NCBI GenBank assembly: GCA_018644745.1
Contig: JABGPX010000492.1
Coordinates: 1 to 6,653 of the forward strand
Reading direction: 5' to 3'
Source of the DNA: Spirochaetales bacterium
Lineage (GTDB): Bacteria; Spirochaetota; Spirochaetia; ARS1246
DNA length: 6,653 nucleotides
A program made the translations under genes and the position numbers. A model generated the notes under the pieces. That model saw only the letters and a program-made list of their open reading frames with translations. It searched no databases and was not told where the DNA came from. Of this stretch, positions 5,410 to 6,653 are shown piece after piece (position 1 is the stretch's first letter; every line of letters starts with the position of its first letter).

Positions 5410-6653
5410 ATGCGTGGATTTCGGTTGACAAGAATATCTCAATATCTTTCTCTGATATGTTATCTATTTCTAACGGCTTGCGGCTCACCTCTGCTTGCCA
5501 TCGAAGTAGAACTGGTAAAAAAAGGCGGCATGCCGGACGCGTTGCACGCTATAGACGGATCACCAATAACATCGCTTTCAGAATGGACCCAGTCCCGTCG
5601 TGACGAGATACGCGAATTGTTTCAATATTACGTATACGGTTACTTTCCGGAAACGCCTGACCTCACTTTCATCATAACAAAGGAAGATCCAGAGGCTATT
5701 CCGGGACTCGCTTCTTACCGGGAAATCGAGATCCGATTCACGATCGAAGGTGAACTCCTTGAAGAAACAATGACTCTTGCGATGTTCGTTCCTGTTGCCG
5801 AGGAAAATCCTCCCATTTTTATCACGCTTAATCGTTGCGGTAACCATTCAATACATCACTATGATGGTATTTCATTTCCGTCATCGGGAGCTGTGCTCTG
5901 CGGCAACCAGCGAGGACGCATGACCAACTTCTGGTCCGTGGAGCTGCTGCTTTCCCGCGGTTATGCTGTCGTCTCGTTTAATGATGATGACTTGTACCGA
6001 GGCCGCGAACCTGAGAGCCCGGATCTGCACTCGGCACTGCTCGAGTCCAGTATAGAGAAAGCCGGCGGAACCGATGCCGCATGGGGAACTATTTCCGCAT
6101 GGGGGTGGGGTTATTCGCGGGTCATCGATTACCTGGTTAACCTTGATGAAATTGATACCGAGCGGATCGCCGTCATCGGCCATTCCCGCCGAGGAAAATC
6201 CGCATTCCTGGCCGGGGCGTTTGACGACAGGATTGCTGTAACTGTCGCGCACCAAGGCGGGACCGGGGCGGAGGCACTTAATCGGCGTTCGGTATTTCAG
6301 GAGCCGGTATTTATTATGAACCACTATTTCCCGACCTGGTTCAACTCGGTATATAAAACCTTCAATTTCAAAATACGCCAATTACCGGTCGATCAGCACC
6401 AATTGATGTCGCTTTTCGCGCCACGGGCACTCTTGGTTACCGCGGCACGTGACTATCCTTGGGCTGGATCTAAAAGCAGTTTTCGTGCGATGAAAGCGAT
6501 AAATCCGGTATATGAGCTATACGGTAGTCAGGGCGTAATCGGATCGAAACCACTCTCGCCTAAAAATCTCAACGCACCTATCGGCAAACTCGTTCAGATA
6601 AAGGATAAGGGGCACAATCTCAGTCCTCAATGGTGGAACTCGATTCTCGAAAT
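5410..6653 (+). CDS. CE15-like glucuronoyl-esterase family lipoprotein (alpha/beta hydrolase), extreme C-terminus cut
   Basis: 414 residues are visible with no stop, close to the usual full length of bacterial CE15 proteins. The signal sequence (MRGFRLTRISQ, then a hydrophobic core) ends in a lipobox L-T-A-C24-G, predicting a lipid-anchored protein. The hydrolase core shows the nucleophile motif IGHSRRGKSA (Ser259, with the family's conserved Arg260 next to it), HQGGTGAEALNRR (281-293), FPTWFN, the CE15 hallmark PVDQHQLMSLFAPRALLV, a candidate acid Asp348 in 'AARDYPWAG', and the catalytic His402 in 'KGHNLSP'. CE15 enzymes cleave esters of 4-O-methyl-glucuronate in glucuronoxylan, classically the lignin-carbohydrate link; related members may act on other uronic-acid esters. 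The ATG at 5410 follows AAGG (5396-5399) by 10 nt and is the only start giving the signal peptide. The gene diverges from the regulator with a 105-bp shared control region. The family is well supported; the exact substrate is not. Confidence 0.88.
   Translation, partial: MRGFRLTRISQYLSLICYLFLTACGSPLLAIEVELVKKGGMPDALHAIDGSPITSLSEWTQSRRDEIRELFQYYVYGYFPETPDLTFIITKEDPEAIPGLASYREIEIRFTIEGELLEETMTLAMFVPVAEENPPIFITLNRCGNHSIHHYDGISFPSSGAVLCGNQRGRMTNFWSVELLLSRGYAVVSFNDDDLYRGREPESPDLHSALLESSIEKAGGTDAAWGTISAWGWGYSRVIDYLVNLDEIDTERIAVIGHSRRGKSAFLAGAFDDRIAVTVAHQGGTGAEALNRRSVFQEPVFIMNHYFPTWFNSVYKTFNFKIRQLPVDQHQLMSLFAPRALLVTAARDYPWAGSKSSFRAMKAINPVYELYGSQGVIGSKPLSPKNLNAPIGKLVQIKDKGHNLSPQWWNSILE

Noticed and set aside
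5305..5442. N-terminal extension of the right regulator to a TTG start
   Set aside because: It starts at TTG, overlaps the esterase start and both promoters, and has no counterpart in the left paralogue, where a stop codon interrupts the same frame.
5578..6381. Minus-strand frames at 5578-5847 and 5881-6381
   Set aside because: Both are antisense to the CE15-like gene, which has a signal peptide and catalytic motifs in order.
1..6653. Mobile element or toxin-antitoxin/defence reading of the STAND genes
   Set aside because: STAND ATPases occur in defence systems, but the LuxR helix-turn-helix and single-subunit regulator layout fit transcription control. No transposase, terminal repeats, integrase, nuclease or other effector domain is visible.

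Overview
The window is bacterial and intergenic-sparse, with moderate GC content by eye. It carries four protein genes, of which the outer two run off the window edges. Clear Shine-Dalgarno sites, a lipobox, Sec signal peptides and sigma70-like promoter hexamers point to a Gram-negative-type bacterium. A secreted CE15-like carbohydrate esterase beside STAND/LuxR regulators suits a polysaccharide-degrading environmental bacterium. Members of the PVC group (Verrucomicrobia, Planctomycetes, Lentisphaerae) and marine Gammaproteobacteria are possibilities, but the phylum cannot be fixed from this sequence.

Layout, left to right. (1) 1-1481, minus strand: the N-terminal 493 residues of a STAND ATPase regulator (NB-ARC, winged helix, start of a TPR sensor); its C-terminus lies outside the window. 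(2) About 1482-2112: a long non-coding divergent region with a promoter and a conserved motif for the regulator, and a structured leader in front of the next gene. (3) 2113-2775, plus strand: a small exported protein with an HExxH zinc-peptidase motif. (4) 2776-2816: hairpins between two convergent genes, probably a terminator. (5) 2812-5304, minus strand: a complete paralogue of the first regulator, ending in a LuxR-type helix-turn-helix. (6) 5305-5409: a compact divergent control region. (7) 5410 to the right edge, plus strand: a lipoprotein of the CE15 glucuronoyl-esterase type, lacking only its last residues.

The window looks like two copies of one arrangement: a MalT-like STAND/LuxR regulator transcribed away from a gene for an exported hydrolase. 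Both regulators have an almost identical 19-bp element (18 of 19 bases) upstream of their starts. In each case the element covers the predicted -35 box and part of the spacer. In the second copy it also covers the predicted -10 box of the divergent esterase gene. The working idea, which is inference, is that each regulator senses a ligand through its TPR domain, binds this element, and controls itself and its divergent neighbour. No RNA gene, insertion sequence, CRISPR array or phage feature was seen.
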